Assembly: GCF_023822045.1 (NCBI RefSeq)
Contig: NZ_CP084712.1
Coordinates: 1-64,000, forward strand
Direction: 5' to 3'
Source of the DNA: Sphingopyxis sp. USTB-05
Lineage (GTDB): Bacteria; Pseudomonadota; Alphaproteobacteria; Sphingomonadales; Sphingomonadaceae
Length of the DNA: 64,000 nt
Positions 1 to 8,484 of this stretch are shown one piece after another (position 1 is the first letter of the stretch; the number at the start of each line of letters is the position of its first letter). The position numbers were made by a program, and so were the translations under genes. The notes under the pieces are model-generated. The model made no database searches, was not told the origin of the DNA, and saw nothing but the letters and a program-made list of their open reading frames with translations.

Positions 1-1368
1 ATGAGCGGAGATGCTGCGACGCTTTGGCCGCGCGTGGCCGAAGGGCTGCGCCGCGACCTTGGCGTGCGTACCTTCGACCATTGGCTGAAGCCGGTGCGCT
101 TTGCCGACTATTGCGCGCTGTCGGGCGTGGTGACGCTCGAAACCGTCAGCCGCTTTTCGGCGAACTGGATCAACGAACGCTTCGGCGACCGGCTCGAACT
201 CGCGTGGCGGCAGCAGTTGCCCGCGGTCCGCAGCGTCATGGTGCGCGGCGGCGCCGCAGCGGATGACCGCGCCGCGAGCCTCGCGGCCGCGCCGCTACCG
301 AACTTCGATACACCGGCGCCGGCTGTGCCCGCCGCCAATCCGGCGCTGCTCGGTTTCGACCCGCGCCAGTCGTTCGACCGCTTCGTCGTCGCGCGCAGCA
401 ACATTCTTGCCGCCAATGCCGCGCGCCGCATGGCGATGGTCGAGGCGCCGCAGTTCAATCCGCTCTACCTCTGCTCGGGCACCGGGCAGGGCAAGACGCA
501 TCTGCTGCAGGCGATCGCGCAGGATTATGCCGCAGCGCATCCGACCGCGAACATCATCCTGATGTCGGCCGAAAAATTCATGCTGGAATTCGTCGGCGCG
601 ATGCGTGGCGGTGACATGATGGCGTTCAAGGCGCGGCTGCGCGCCGCCGACCTGCTGCTGCTCGACGATCTCCAGTTCGTGATCGGCAAGAATTCGACGC
701 AGGAAGAACTGCTCCACACGATCGACGACCTGATGACCGCGGGCAAGCGCCTGGTCGTAACCGCCGACCGTCCGCCCGCGATGCTCGACGGGGTCGAGGC
801 ACGCCTGCTGTCGCGTCTGTCGGGCGGGCTTGTCGCCGATATCGAAGCGCCCGAGGATGATCTTCGCGAACGCATCATTCGCCAGCGGCTCGCCGCGATG
901 CCGATGGTCGACGTGCCCGACAATGTCGTCGCCTATCTGGTCAAGCATTTCACCCGCAACATTCGCGAACTCGAAGGCGCGCTCAACAAGCTGCTCGCCT
1001 ATGCCGCGCTCACCGGCACGACGGTCGACCTGACGCTCGCCGAAGACCGGCTCGCCGAGAATGTCCGTACCGCGCGCCCGCGCATCACGATCGACGAGAT
1101 CCAGCGCGCGGTCTGTGCGCATTATCGTCTCGACAAGAGCGAAATGGCGTCGAAGCGCCGCGTCCGCGCGGTCGCGCGCCCGCGCCAGGTCGCGATGTAC
1201 CTCGCGAAGGAACTCACGCCGCGTTCCTATCCCGAGATTGGCCGCCGTTTCGGCGGGCGCGACCATTCGACGGTGATCCACGCGGTACGCACGGTCGAGG
1301 CGCTGCGCGTCGCCGACAGCGAACTCGACGCCGAAATCGCGGCGATCCGGCGCGCTCTCAACAGCTGA
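1..1368 (+). CDS. dnaA: Chromosomal replication initiator DnaA
   Basis: DnaA binds 9-mer boxes at oriC as an ATP complex, melts the origin and helps load DnaB in the cytoplasm. The 455-residue protein has the usual four-part layout: an N-terminal interaction domain (about 1-80), an Ala/Pro-rich linker (80-115), an AAA+ core with Walker A GTGQGKT at 160-166 and Walker B LLLLDD at 218-223, and a C-terminal helix-turn-helix domain carrying the DnaA signature (RPRQVAMYLAKEL, then GGRDHSTVIHAV). Length matches alphaproteobacterial DnaA. The window begins at its ATG, which suggests the sequence was linearised here. The next gene is on the opposite strand, so dnaN does not follow directly. Identification is very secure. 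Confidence 0.98.
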   Translation: MSGDAATLWPRVAEGLRRDLGVRTFDHWLKPVRFADYCALSGVVTLETVSRFSANWINERFGDRLELAWRQQLPAVRSVMVRGGAAADDRAASLAAAPLPNFDTPAPAVPAANPALLGFDPRQSFDRFVVARSNILAANAARRMAMVEAPQFNPLYLCSGTGQGKTHLLQAIAQDYAAAHPTANIILMSAEKFMLEFVGAMRGGDMMAFKARLRAADLLLLDDLQFVIGKNSTQEELLHTIDDLMTAGKRLVVTADRPPAMLDGVEARLLSRLSGGLVADIEAPEDDLRERIIRQRLAAMPMVDVPDNVVAYLVKHFTRNIRELEGALNKLLAYAALTGTTVDLTLAEDRLAENVRTARPRITIDEIQRAVCAHYRLDKSEMASKRRVRAVARPRQVAMYLAKELTPRSYPEIGRRFGGRDHSTVIHAVRTVEALRVADSELDAEIAAIRRALNS

Positions 1369-1421
1369 TCCACAGGCTTATGCCGGAGTTGTCCCCTGGG
1401 TTATCCCCGGGGTTATCCACG
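1368..1421. promoter_or_regulatory. DnaA-box-like cluster just downstream of dnaA
   Basis: Directly after the dnaA stop are two near-consensus 9-mers in the same orientation, TTATCCCCG (1401-1409) and TTATCCACG (1413-1421), 12 bp apart. A partial inverse match, ATCCACAGG, overlaps the stop region. The bacterial consensus is TTATCCACA. This may be a minor DnaA-binding cluster or part of the origin, but no clear AT-rich unwinding element is visible in the roughly 90 bp before the convergent gene. Confidence 0.5.
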
Positions 1422-1459
1422 CCCTGGCTGGCCGCTGTTCGGCGGTCTGCGGGCGGTAT

Positions 1460-2767
1460 TTAGAAATCCGGATCGACGGGGCGCAAAACCGCGGAACGGC
1501 CGTTGCCCTGGGCGATCAACCTGTCGGGGGGCGATCCCTTTTCCACCCAGTCCTCGACCGCGAGACGGATGTCGTACTGGGGATGCCGGGCGCCCGCAGG
1601 GGCATCGAGCGACTGGCCGAAGTTCGTCGCCGCCGCACCGCCCTGACAATGCTGCATGCCCGGTACCATGAAGAGCCGATAGAAATCGGGCAGCGGTGCC
1701 TGCCCCTGCGTCGCCTTTCCGACCGACCGGTACCAGTCGAGACCCAGGCGGGGCGCAATGACGGCGTCGGACCAACCGAAATAGGACAGGATCTTGCCGC
1801 CTTTGTCGCGAAAGCGCTGAAGATCGGCGGGGCGCACATCAAGCTCGGCCGAAAGCTGTGCGGGTGAATAATATGCGAACAGATGCTGCCGCGACTGTTC
1901 GGCGAAGGTCCGCTGCGATTGGGCGGCCGGATCCGCGTTGACGATCCATCGTTGCCAGTCGGCGATATCCATCGCGGCCGGCTGGTAGCCCGCGTCGACG
2001 ATGCGGGCGAGCGAGGCAAGCTGCCCTTTCGAAAGGCAGCCGGACCGTGGCCCGCCCGTGCAGGCAAGGCGCGACCAGTCCGGCCGGCACGCGCCGGGTT
2101 GTTGAGCAATGCCGTTCCGTACCGATTTCGCCGGGCAGGCCGCGATTGCGGTGCGTCGGATGAGGTCGAGCTGCGGCGTGCCGAGCCAACCGTCCGCGCT
2201 GCGAACGCTATCCTGAATAGCGCCGAAATGACGTAGCTGGACCGTCCATGGATTGGCCGGCGCGCCCGCGATCACGCCGTCCCAATCCTCGGGCCAGCGC
2301 GCCGCCGCCATCAGCGCCATCCGCCCGCCGTTCGAACAGCCCATGAAATAGCGATGCCCGGGCGCGCGGCCATAATAGGCGAGGGTTATCGCGTCCGCCG
2401 CGTCGCGGGTCGCCTTGATCGAGCGCCAGCCATAGTCGGCGAGGGCCACGGGGCGATCCGCGGCCCAGCTCGCATCGAAGCCGTCGCCGCGGTGTCCGGT
2501 GTCGGTCGCCGCGATGACATCGCCGCGCTCCGCGCCCTCGGCCAGCGTCGGCAAATGGATTGCACCCGCGAAGCCGCCATTGCCGATCTGGTAATAACGC
2601 CCGCGCCAGCGTTCGGGCGCGGGCAGGTAGACGGTGAAACGGATGTCCGACCCGGGCACCGGATGCGCCGATCCGCTGACCCGGCAGATGCCGTCCGAAA
2701 GCACCGCGCTTTCGACCACGGCCTTGTCGAGCGCCAGCGTGGCAAGATGGGCGCAGCGGTCATCCAC
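1460..2767 (-). CDS. Tannase/feruloyl esterase family hydrolase
   Basis: An alpha/beta-hydrolase of the tannase/feruloyl-esterase family, which cleaves esters of gallic or hydroxycinnamic acids. The family's CS-D-HC arrangement is visible (numbered from the GTG at 2767): Cys144-Ser145 in GCSNGG, Asp334 in GWSDAV, and His373-Cys374 in GMQHC. The two cysteines normally form a disulfide that joins the catalytic Ser and His. The GTG start gives a protein without a signal peptide. However, the codons just upstream in the same frame encode a typical hydrophobic export signal (LPDVFAWLPLLLSFGSPAV), and no ATG, GTG or TTG precedes it. A CTG at 2821-2819, overlapping the end of the upstream dioxygenase gene by 8 nt, could be the true start. 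The gene follows the PhyH gene on the same strand and is probably co-transcribed. The exact substrate is unknown. Confidence 0.85.
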   Translation of the reverse strand: MDDRCAHLATLALDKAVVESAVLSDGICRVSGSAHPVPGSDIRFTVYLPAPERWRGRYYQIGNGGFAGAIHLPTLAEGAERGDVIAATDTGHRGDGFDASWAADRPVALADYGWRSIKATRDAADAITLAYYGRAPGHRYFMGCSNGGRMALMAAARWPEDWDGVIAGAPANPWTVQLRHFGAIQDSVRSADGWLGTPQLDLIRRTAIAACPAKSVRNGIAQQPGACRPDWSRLACTGGPRSGCLSKGQLASLARIVDAGYQPAAMDIADWQRWIVNADPAAQSQRTFAEQSRQHLFAYYSPAQLSAELDVRPADLQRFRDKGGKILSYFGWSDAVIAPRLGLDWYRSVGKATQGQAPLPDFYRLFMVPGMQHCQGGAAATNFGQSLDAPAGARHPQYDIRLAVEDWVEKGSPPDRLIAQGNGRSAVLRPVDPDF

Positions 2768-2813
2768 GGCGGGGCTGCCGAACGACAGAAGCAGGGGCAG
2801 CCAGGCGAAGACG

Positions 2814-3572
2814 TCAGGCAGCTTGCTCGTCTTCCCATGCGAATTTGAACGACCCCGCCGTCGGGTCGACGCCCGCGAGCATCATCCCCTGGCCGCGCGA
2901 ACTATGCCGGTCGTTGAGCGGCACGTCGGCGGGATCGCGGAGCTGGATCAGCAGCGTCGTGCGCGGTTCGTCGGAGGTGTTGAGCCCCGACCCGTGGACG
3001 GTCAGATAATGGAAAAACAAGGCATCGCCTGCCTTCGCGGGAAGCGGGGTCGCGCCCTCGATCGGATAGGTTTCGGTCGAGGCATGATGATCCTTGCCCT
3101 CGGCGGGCAGCGGGCCGAGCTTGTGGGTGCCCGGATAGACGCGCAGGCATCCCTTTTCCTCGGGCGCGTCGTCGAAGTGCAGGATCACGGCGATCATCGA
3201 ATGGTCGCGATGCGGGAAATAGGGATAATCCTGATGCATCGGAAAGGGCGAGCCCTTTTCCGGCGGCTTGATGAACATCTTGTTGTGGTGAAGCTGGACG
3301 TTCGGGCCGATGATGTCCTGCGCGATTTCGGTCAGCCGGGGGTCGGTGAGCAGCCGCGTCACCATCGCCGAGCGGAAATGGACGTCGTGGCAGTGGGTGA
3401 TCGTCGTGCCGCTGCCGCGCACGCTGTCCCACGTCGCGTCGCTGTTGCCCTCCTTGTCGGCGATCCGGTGCATCTCGGCACGGAAGGCCGCGGCTTCCTC
3501 GGCGCTGAACAGGCCGGGGACGAGGACATAGCCCTGCTCGTCATAGAATTTTTTCTGCTCTTCGCTCAGCAT
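2814..3572 (-). CDS. Phytanoyl-CoA dioxygenase (PhyH) family protein
   Basis: A 252-residue Fe(II)/2-oxoglutarate-dependent dioxygenase of the PhyH family. The iron-binding His-x-Asp lies in MHQDYPYF and the distal His in TVHGSG, with a following Arg in EPRTT that would hold 2-oxoglutarate. I chose the ATG at 3572 (MLSEEQKKFYDEQGY) because PhyH proteins typically begin with this helix; an earlier ATG at 3635 would add 21 residues without family resemblance. The gene is divergent from an AraC regulator and upstream of the tannase-like gene, so the trio may process a plant-derived compound. Family assignment is good; the substrate cannot be read from sequence. Confidence 0.85.
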   Translation of the reverse strand: MLSEEQKKFYDEQGYVLVPGLFSAEEAAAFRAEMHRIADKEGNSDATWDSVRGSGTTITHCHDVHFRSAMVTRLLTDPRLTEIAQDIIGPNVQLHHNKMFIKPPEKGSPFPMHQDYPYFPHRDHSMIAVILHFDDAPEEKGCLRVYPGTHKLGPLPAEGKDHHASTETYPIEGATPLPAKAGDALFFHYLTVHGSGLNTSDEPRTTLLIQLRDPADVPLNDRHSSRGQGMMLAGVDPTAGSFKFAWEDEQAA

Positions 3573-3671
3573 CGCCGCGGCATCCTTATGGTCCAGATAT
3601 GCGCCGACCGTGCCGCTTTCGGCCGATGATCGCAATTGGCCTACGTCTTATCTTGTGGTAAAAAATCGAAC

Positions 3672-4463
3672 ATGAAAAACCTCGATCTGCCGCTGGAGGA
3701 TTTGCCCCGCATTGCTGTCGCGGGGCAATTTGTCCTCGCCGACAGCGGTTTTTCGACGATCCATCGGGGGCGCACCCACGCACTGCATCTCCACGGCTAC
3801 ACGGGCGAAATGGAGCTGGCGGGACAGCGTATCCGCATCGCGCCTGGCGATATCACGCTGAGCCCCGCGGGCTTGGTGTCGAGTTACGACCTCGCCGCGC
3901 CGGGCGCCCATTGGTGCATCCATATCGAAGCTGTGGAAGGGCAAGGGACGTGTGCTCCGATTGCGCTCCACCTGCCGGGATGCGCCGCCCTGCGTGAACG
4001 CTTTGCGCATATCAGCGGGTTGTTCGCGACCGCCAGCGACCCGATCGCGCATATCGCGGCACGGCTCGCGGCGCAGGACCTTCTCCTGACGCTTGCGCGT
4101 CGCACCGACCCATTGCCCGAGGACGATGCCGCGGCGCGCGCCGCCGAATATATCGACCGTCATTTCCACGAAGCGATCGGCGTGCGCGACATCGCCGCCG
4201 CGGCGGGTCGCGCGCCCGCTTATCTCGCGCGGCTGTTCCGCAGCCGCTTCGGTACCACGGTCCCGCACCGCCTGCTCCAGCGGCGCGCCGAACATGCGCG
4301 CTTCCTGCTCGAATCGACCGACCTGCCGATCTGGCGCGTCGCCGAACGCTGCGGCGTCGCCGACGCACAGCGCTTCAACAAGATGGTGCGGAGCCTGCTC
4401 GGCGCGAGCCCGAGCGCCGTACGCGCGCGTGTCCGGGGACCGGTGGTCGATCCCGATCGCTGA
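3672..4463 (+). CDS. AraC family transcriptional regulator
   Basis: A 263-residue regulator. The N-terminal half looks like a cupin-type ligand-sensing domain (HLHGYTGEMELAGQRIRIAPG). The C-terminal roughly 100 residues carry two helix-turn-helix motifs of the AraC/XylS type (VRDIAAAAGRAPAYLARLF and IWRVAERCGVADAQRFNK). The ATG at 3672 starts MKNLDLPLEDL; an upstream TTG is less convincing. It is divergent from the PhyH-tannase gene pair, which it probably controls. It converges with the GH63-like gene with no spacing: its TGA and the neighbour's stop sit back to back inside a 12-bp palindrome (4458-4469). Confidence 0.88.
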   Translation: MKNLDLPLEDLPRIAVAGQFVLADSGFSTIHRGRTHALHLHGYTGEMELAGQRIRIAPGDITLSPAGLVSSYDLAAPGAHWCIHIEAVEGQGTCAPIALHLPGCAALRERFAHISGLFATASDPIAHIAARLAAQDLLLTLARRTDPLPEDDAAARAAEYIDRHFHEAIGVRDIAAAAGRAPAYLARLFRSRFGTTVPHRLLQRRAEHARFLLESTDLPIWRVAERCGVADAQRFNKMVRSLLGASPSAVRARVRGPVVDPDR

Positions 4464-5735
4464 TCAGCGCCAGGCCAGCCAGATTGCCGCGGTCCACGAG
4501 AAATCGTCACCGCCGCTGCCCGACCCGTCGACGGGGCTATAGGCTTCGTAAAAGCCATTGCGTTCCATCAGCGCCAGCGTGTCGTGGCGGACGCGCGCCG
4601 CCTCGGCATCGAAACCCGCTTCGGCCAGACCGGTGCCGATCATGTAATTCACGACCGCCCACACCGGGCCGCGCCAGTAGCGGATCATCTGGAAGCCCGG
4701 ATCCTCGGGATCGAGGCTGGGCATCAGATATTCGACCTTGCTGCCGATGCGGTGCAGGTGCGCCAGCATCGCGGCATCCTTCGCGGGGTCGGCAAGGCCG
4801 GCGTAGAAGCTCAGGAACGATGCGCTGGTGATGAAACCCGACGAGCGACCGGTGAGGAGGTCGCGCGAGCACCAGCTATGCTTTTCCTCGTCCCACAGCC
4901 AGTCGATCCCGGCTTCGGCCTTCGCGATCATCGCGCGGATTTCGGCAGCTTCCTCGTCGCGGCCAAGATATTCGGCGAGCGCCAGGAGGTCGCGGTTCGC
5001 GCGCAGCAGAATCATCGACATGCCGATGTCGGCGACCTTGAACGGGTTGCCCGCGGTGATCTTCGCATGGTCCCATCCCTGCGCGACGCCATATTGGACG
5101 AGCGCGAGATAGCGGTCATATTCCAGCTTGGTCGGCCGCATCTTCGCGTCGAGATGGCCGGTGTCGCGGCGGGTGTATTCGCCGACGTTCGAGATGTCGA
5201 TCGGCTCGCCGGGGATGTCCCATTCGGGCGAATTGTCGCGGCCGGTTTCCCAGGGATGCATCGCGACGACGACGCCGCGGCCTTCGGGGTCGCGATAGTC
5301 GCGGAACCAGCGATGCCAGCCGACCAGCTTGTCGAACAGGCTTTCGAGGCGGAGGCGATAGGCGTCCTCTGCCTCTGCCGCGATCGCGCTGTCCCACAGC
5401 TTGCGGACGACCGTCGCGGCCACGGGCGGCTGGGTGATGCCCGAGGTGACAGGGGTCTTGCCCGTCGCCCAGACCGAGGGGCCGGGGAAATAGCCGGGGT
5501 CGTCCTGCCAGAAGACGATGTGCGGCAGGAAGCCGTCGTCCCACTGCGCGCTGAACAGCGTCTCAACCTCTTTCCACGCGCGGTCACGATCATAGGTGTC
5601 GAAGCCGAGGGCGACGAAGGCCGAGTCCCAGTTCCACTGGAAAGGATAGACCCGGCCGTTGGGGACGGTGTAGCCGCCGCGGTCGTTGGCGGTCAGGATG
5701 GCGCGGGCACCCGCGTCAAGCTTGTCAATTGTCAT
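4464..5735 (-). CDS. GH63-like (MGH1-type) glycosidase, candidate hexosyl-glycerate hydrolase
   Basis: A 423-residue (alpha/alpha)6-barrel glycoside hydrolase of the GH63/MGH1-like group. That group includes bacterial mannosyl- and glucosyl-glycerate hydrolases of about this length, as well as oligosaccharide glucosidases. Visible family blocks are NDRGGYTVP near the N-terminus, PFQWNWDSAF (31-40), SGITQPP (98-104), YWRGPVWAVVNYMI, and the C-terminal YSPVDGSGSGGDDFSWTAA. There is no signal peptide, so it acts in the cytoplasm on an imported glycoside. I chose the ATG at 5735 (MTIDKLDAG). It lies 23 nt downstream of the TonB receptor on the same strand and is likely in its operon. The presence of a glycerate kinase in the facing operon favours a hexosyl-glycerate substrate. 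That is inference; a trehalase-like or glucosidase role is possible. Confidence 0.72.
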   Translation of the reverse strand: MTIDKLDAGARAILTANDRGGYTVPNGRVYPFQWNWDSAFVALGFDTYDRDRAWKEVETLFSAQWDDGFLPHIVFWQDDPGYFPGPSVWATGKTPVTSGITQPPVAATVVRKLWDSAIAAEAEDAYRLRLESLFDKLVGWHRWFRDYRDPEGRGVVVAMHPWETGRDNSPEWDIPGEPIDISNVGEYTRRDTGHLDAKMRPTKLEYDRYLALVQYGVAQGWDHAKITAGNPFKVADIGMSMILLRANRDLLALAEYLGRDEEAAEIRAMIAKAEAGIDWLWDEEKHSWCSRDLLTGRSSGFITSASFLSFYAGLADPAKDAAMLAHLHRIGSKVEYLMPSLDPEDPGFQMIRYWRGPVWAVVNYMIGTGLAEAGFDAEAARVRHDTLALMERNGFYEAYSPVDGSGSGGDDFSWTAAIWLAWR

Positions 5736-5758
5736 GTCGCGGATGCCCGTTTTCTCTC

Positions 5759-8338
5759 TCAGAAGTTGAAGGTGGCGCGCGCCGTGATACGGCGCGGCAG
5801 GACCGGACGGCCGACGAAGTAAGCGCCCCCGACCGTCTGGTTGTTGTCGAGACGCGGCGACCCTTCGGTCGTTGCATCGGTGTCGAAGACGTTGAACACA
5901 TTCACACCCAGGCGCAGGCTCTTGTTGCCGAGCGGCACGGTATAGCCCGCGTCGAGGTTGACGATATTCCACCCGTCGAGCTTGATCGAATTGTTCGACG
6001 CGGTGAAATTGTCGCCGGTGTAGTTGGTGAAGAAGGACACATCGAGCGCGCCATCGTCATAATAGAGGCCGGCATTGTACAGGATCTGCGGCTGACGCTC
6101 GAGATCGTTGTCGATGATCGCCGGATTCGACGTCGGGACGCCGCCGACGTTCGACTGGAACTCGGTATATTTCGCCTTCTGCACTGTCAGATTGCCGTTG
6201 AAGCGCAGATTGGTGAGCAGCTTCAGGTCGAACACCGCCTCGACACCATAGGATTCGGTGGCGACCAGATTGACGAGTTCCTGAAAACCGCCGCCCGGCG
6301 CGTTGACGAACAGCACCTGCCGGCGGTTCTTGAGGCTGGTGTAAAAGGCCGAGGCTTCAAGGCTGAAGGCCGGCTGGCTGACCTTGATGCCGCCCTGCAC
6401 CTGCTTGATGATTTCGCCTTCATAGCTTTGCGTGCCGGGGGCCACGCTGGCATTGGCGGCGGTCCCGGCGGGCAGCGGCAGGAAACCGACCGCGCGCACC
6501 TCGGGGAAGAAATAGCCCCGGCTGGCATTGAGATAGAGGCTGACATCGTCGGTCAGTTTGTAGAGCGCGCCGGCGGCCAGCGCCCACTCGGTCGTCGAAA
6601 CCTTGCCGGTCAGATAGCCGTCATTGCCCCAGATCACGTCGCGCAGCGACGCCGACAGGTTGGGCGTGGTGGCGTCGGTCACCGTCGTCGACGTCCGCTC
6701 GCGGCTGATGTCGCCCTTATAATGTTCGACGCGTCCGCCGATATCGAGGTTGAAGCGGTCGCCGATCTGCATCTGGTCGGCGAAATAGGCGGCGTAGCGC
6801 TCAGCCTGATGCCGGTTGTTGACATAACCGCCGCCGGCGTTGAGCAGGCCGTTCCGCGAAATGATCGTCGTGACGTTCGTATTGGGGTTGGTGACCGACA
6901 GGTTGATCAACTGCGGCTGGTTGTTGAACGCCGCGAGGAATGTCGTCGTGACGTTGACGTCGCGCGCGACCGTGTCGGCATAGAAGCCGCCGAGCGTGAA
7001 GCTGTGCTCGATATTGCCGGTCGTCGCTTCCTTGGTCAGGTTCAGCTCGGCAGACAGGTCGTGCATCGGCCGGTTGCGGTCGGTGAAGCGGTTGGCGAAG
7101 ACAAGGTCGTCCGCCGCCACCGCGCCGCCGCCGACATAGGTGAAGGTCGCGTTGGCCGCAGTGATGCCGTTGAGCTCGGGAATCTGGCCGCGACGTGCGG
7201 CGTTGGTGACAAAGGCATTCAGCGTTTCGGGGACGTTCACGACCCCGTCGCCATCCGACCACAGGCCGAACTTGTGCTTATAGTCCGAATATTTGACGCG
7301 TCCGTTGATGCCCCAGCCGCTGTCGCCGAACTTTTTGTCGAAAGCGAGGGCGACCTGGCCGCCGCGGGTGGTCACGCCGTCGGTGATATCGGTCGCGAAC
7401 GGGCCGTCGGGAGTGTTGAAGCCGAGCCCCGCGACGTCGGGCGTCATCAACTGATAGACTTTTTTGCCGTCGTTGCCGGCGATGCGCCCGCGCGTCGTGC
7501 CATCGAGCGGGACGGGCAAATAGAATTGTGCCTGATCGTCGATATACTGGCCGTAAAGCGTGATCGACCCGCTGTCGTCGGGGAACTCATATTTGAGGTT
7601 GCCGCGGACCTGGAAGCCCTCGGTGTCGAGGCCCGTTTTGATCGGGCCGTCGTCCTTGCGATAGAAACCCGACAGCGCGAAATAGAGATTTTCGCCAAGC
7701 GGTCCGCTGATCGCCGCGTCGCCGCGATAGCGGCCCTTTTCGGCCCATTCGATCTGCGCAGTGCCTTCCAGCTCGTCGCGGCCGCTCTTGCTGATATAGT
7801 TGATCAGGCCCGCGACCGATCCGGGGCCGAACAGGTTCGACACGCCGCCGCGCACAAACTCGAGACGCGAGATGCCGAGGTCGTTGCGGTAATAGACGTC
7901 ATAGGCCGACGAATTGAGGCCGAACGTCGACATCACCGGGATGCCATCATACATCAGCGGCGTGAACTGATATTGCCCGCCCGAGGGAAGACCGCGCACG
8001 AACACGTTCGATGCGACCTCGCCGCCGCCAGCGTCGGCCTTGATCGTCGGAATGCTCGCGAGAATGTCGGCCTGGCTGCTGACGCCCAGGCGTGCCAGCG
8101 AATCCTCGCCGACCGACGTCACCGCGAGCGGCGTGTCGAGCGCGATGCGGCCGCGGCTGGTGCCGGTGACGATGATCGTGTCCTGATCGCTCGCGACCGC
8201 TTCGTCGGCCGTCTGCGGCGCGGTCTGGTCGGTGTCCTGCGCGTGGGCCACCTGCAACGGCATCAGCGTCGCGGCAAGCGGCGTCGCGCAAAGCAGGGCG
8301 TTACGGAAAGTGCGCGAAAAGCGGCGGTGAGCGGTCAT
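5759..8338 (-). CDS. TonB-dependent outer-membrane receptor
   Basis: An 859-residue outer-membrane transporter. It has a Sec signal peptide ending near AHAQD, a TonB-box-like segment (DTIIVTGTS), a plug domain (VTSVGEDSLARLGV, then FVRGLPSGG and LEFVRGGVSNLFGPGSVAGLINY), and a long beta-barrel ending in Phe (RATFNF), as expected for barrel assembly. It has a strong ribosome site (GGGAGGAG). It precedes the cytoplasmic GH63-like glycosidase and is divergent from a LysR regulator, so it is probably an importer for a glycoside rather than iron. The ligand cannot be read from sequence. Confidence 0.92.
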   Translation of the reverse strand: MTAHRRFSRTFRNALLCATPLAATLMPLQVAHAQDTDQTAPQTADEAVASDQDTIIVTGTSRGRIALDTPLAVTSVGEDSLARLGVSSQADILASIPTIKADAGGGEVASNVFVRGLPSGGQYQFTPLMYDGIPVMSTFGLNSSAYDVYYRNDLGISRLEFVRGGVSNLFGPGSVAGLINYISKSGRDELEGTAQIEWAEKGRYRGDAAISGPLGENLYFALSGFYRKDDGPIKTGLDTEGFQVRGNLKYEFPDDSGSITLYGQYIDDQAQFYLPVPLDGTTRGRIAGNDGKKVYQLMTPDVAGLGFNTPDGPFATDITDGVTTRGGQVALAFDKKFGDSGWGINGRVKYSDYKHKFGLWSDGDGVVNVPETLNAFVTNAARRGQIPELNGITAANATFTYVGGGAVAADDLVFANRFTDRNRPMHDLSAELNLTKEATTGNIEHSFTLGGFYADTVARDVNVTTTFLAAFNNQPQLINLSVTNPNTNVTTIISRNGLLNAGGGYVNNRHQAERYAAYFADQMQIGDRFNLDIGGRVEHYKGDISRERTSTTVTDATTPNLSASLRDVIWGNDGYLTGKVSTTEWALAAGALYKLTDDVSLYLNASRGYFFPEVRAVGFLPLPAGTAANASVAPGTQSYEGEIIKQVQGGIKVSQPAFSLEASAFYTSLKNRRQVLFVNAPGGGFQELVNLVATESYGVEAVFDLKLLTNLRFNGNLTVQKAKYTEFQSNVGGVPTSNPAIIDNDLERQPQILYNAGLYYDDGALDVSFFTNYTGDNFTASNNSIKLDGWNIVNLDAGYTVPLGNKSLRLGVNVFNVFDTDATTEGSPRLDNNQTVGGAYFVGRPVLPRRITARATFNF

Positions 8339-8431
8339 GCTGGTCTCCTCCCATGGTCTCGTCCGGGCCCTTTGCAGGCCGTTGTCATAAAAACTGAAGG
8401 GGAGGGTCCTTCAACGAAAGCCCGTATTGTT

Positions 8432-8446
8432 GCAACGCTGTGTTGC
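8432..8446. promoter_or_regulatory. Perfect dyad GCAAC-N5-GTTGC, candidate LysR operator
   Basis: In the 146-bp divergent region between the TonB receptor and lysR genes, GCAAC (8432-8436) and GTTGC (8442-8446) form a perfect inverted repeat with a 5-bp centre, 38 bp before the lysR ATG. It has the 15-bp dyad shape of LysR-type sites. A second dyad with the same AAC-N5-GTT core lies before the glycerate-kinase operon (9406-9422), suggesting one regulator for both. Confidence 0.55.
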
Positions 8447-8484
8447 TGATAATGATACGATAAGACATAAATTGCGGGAGACGA

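Noticed and set aside
5759..8449. Long plus-strand ORFs opposite the TonB receptor and other minus-strand genes (for example 5729-8449 and 20181-22223)
   Set aside because: They are mirror frames of high-GC genes; the protein sequences are Arg/Ala/Val-rich without any domain, while the opposite strand encodes clear receptors.
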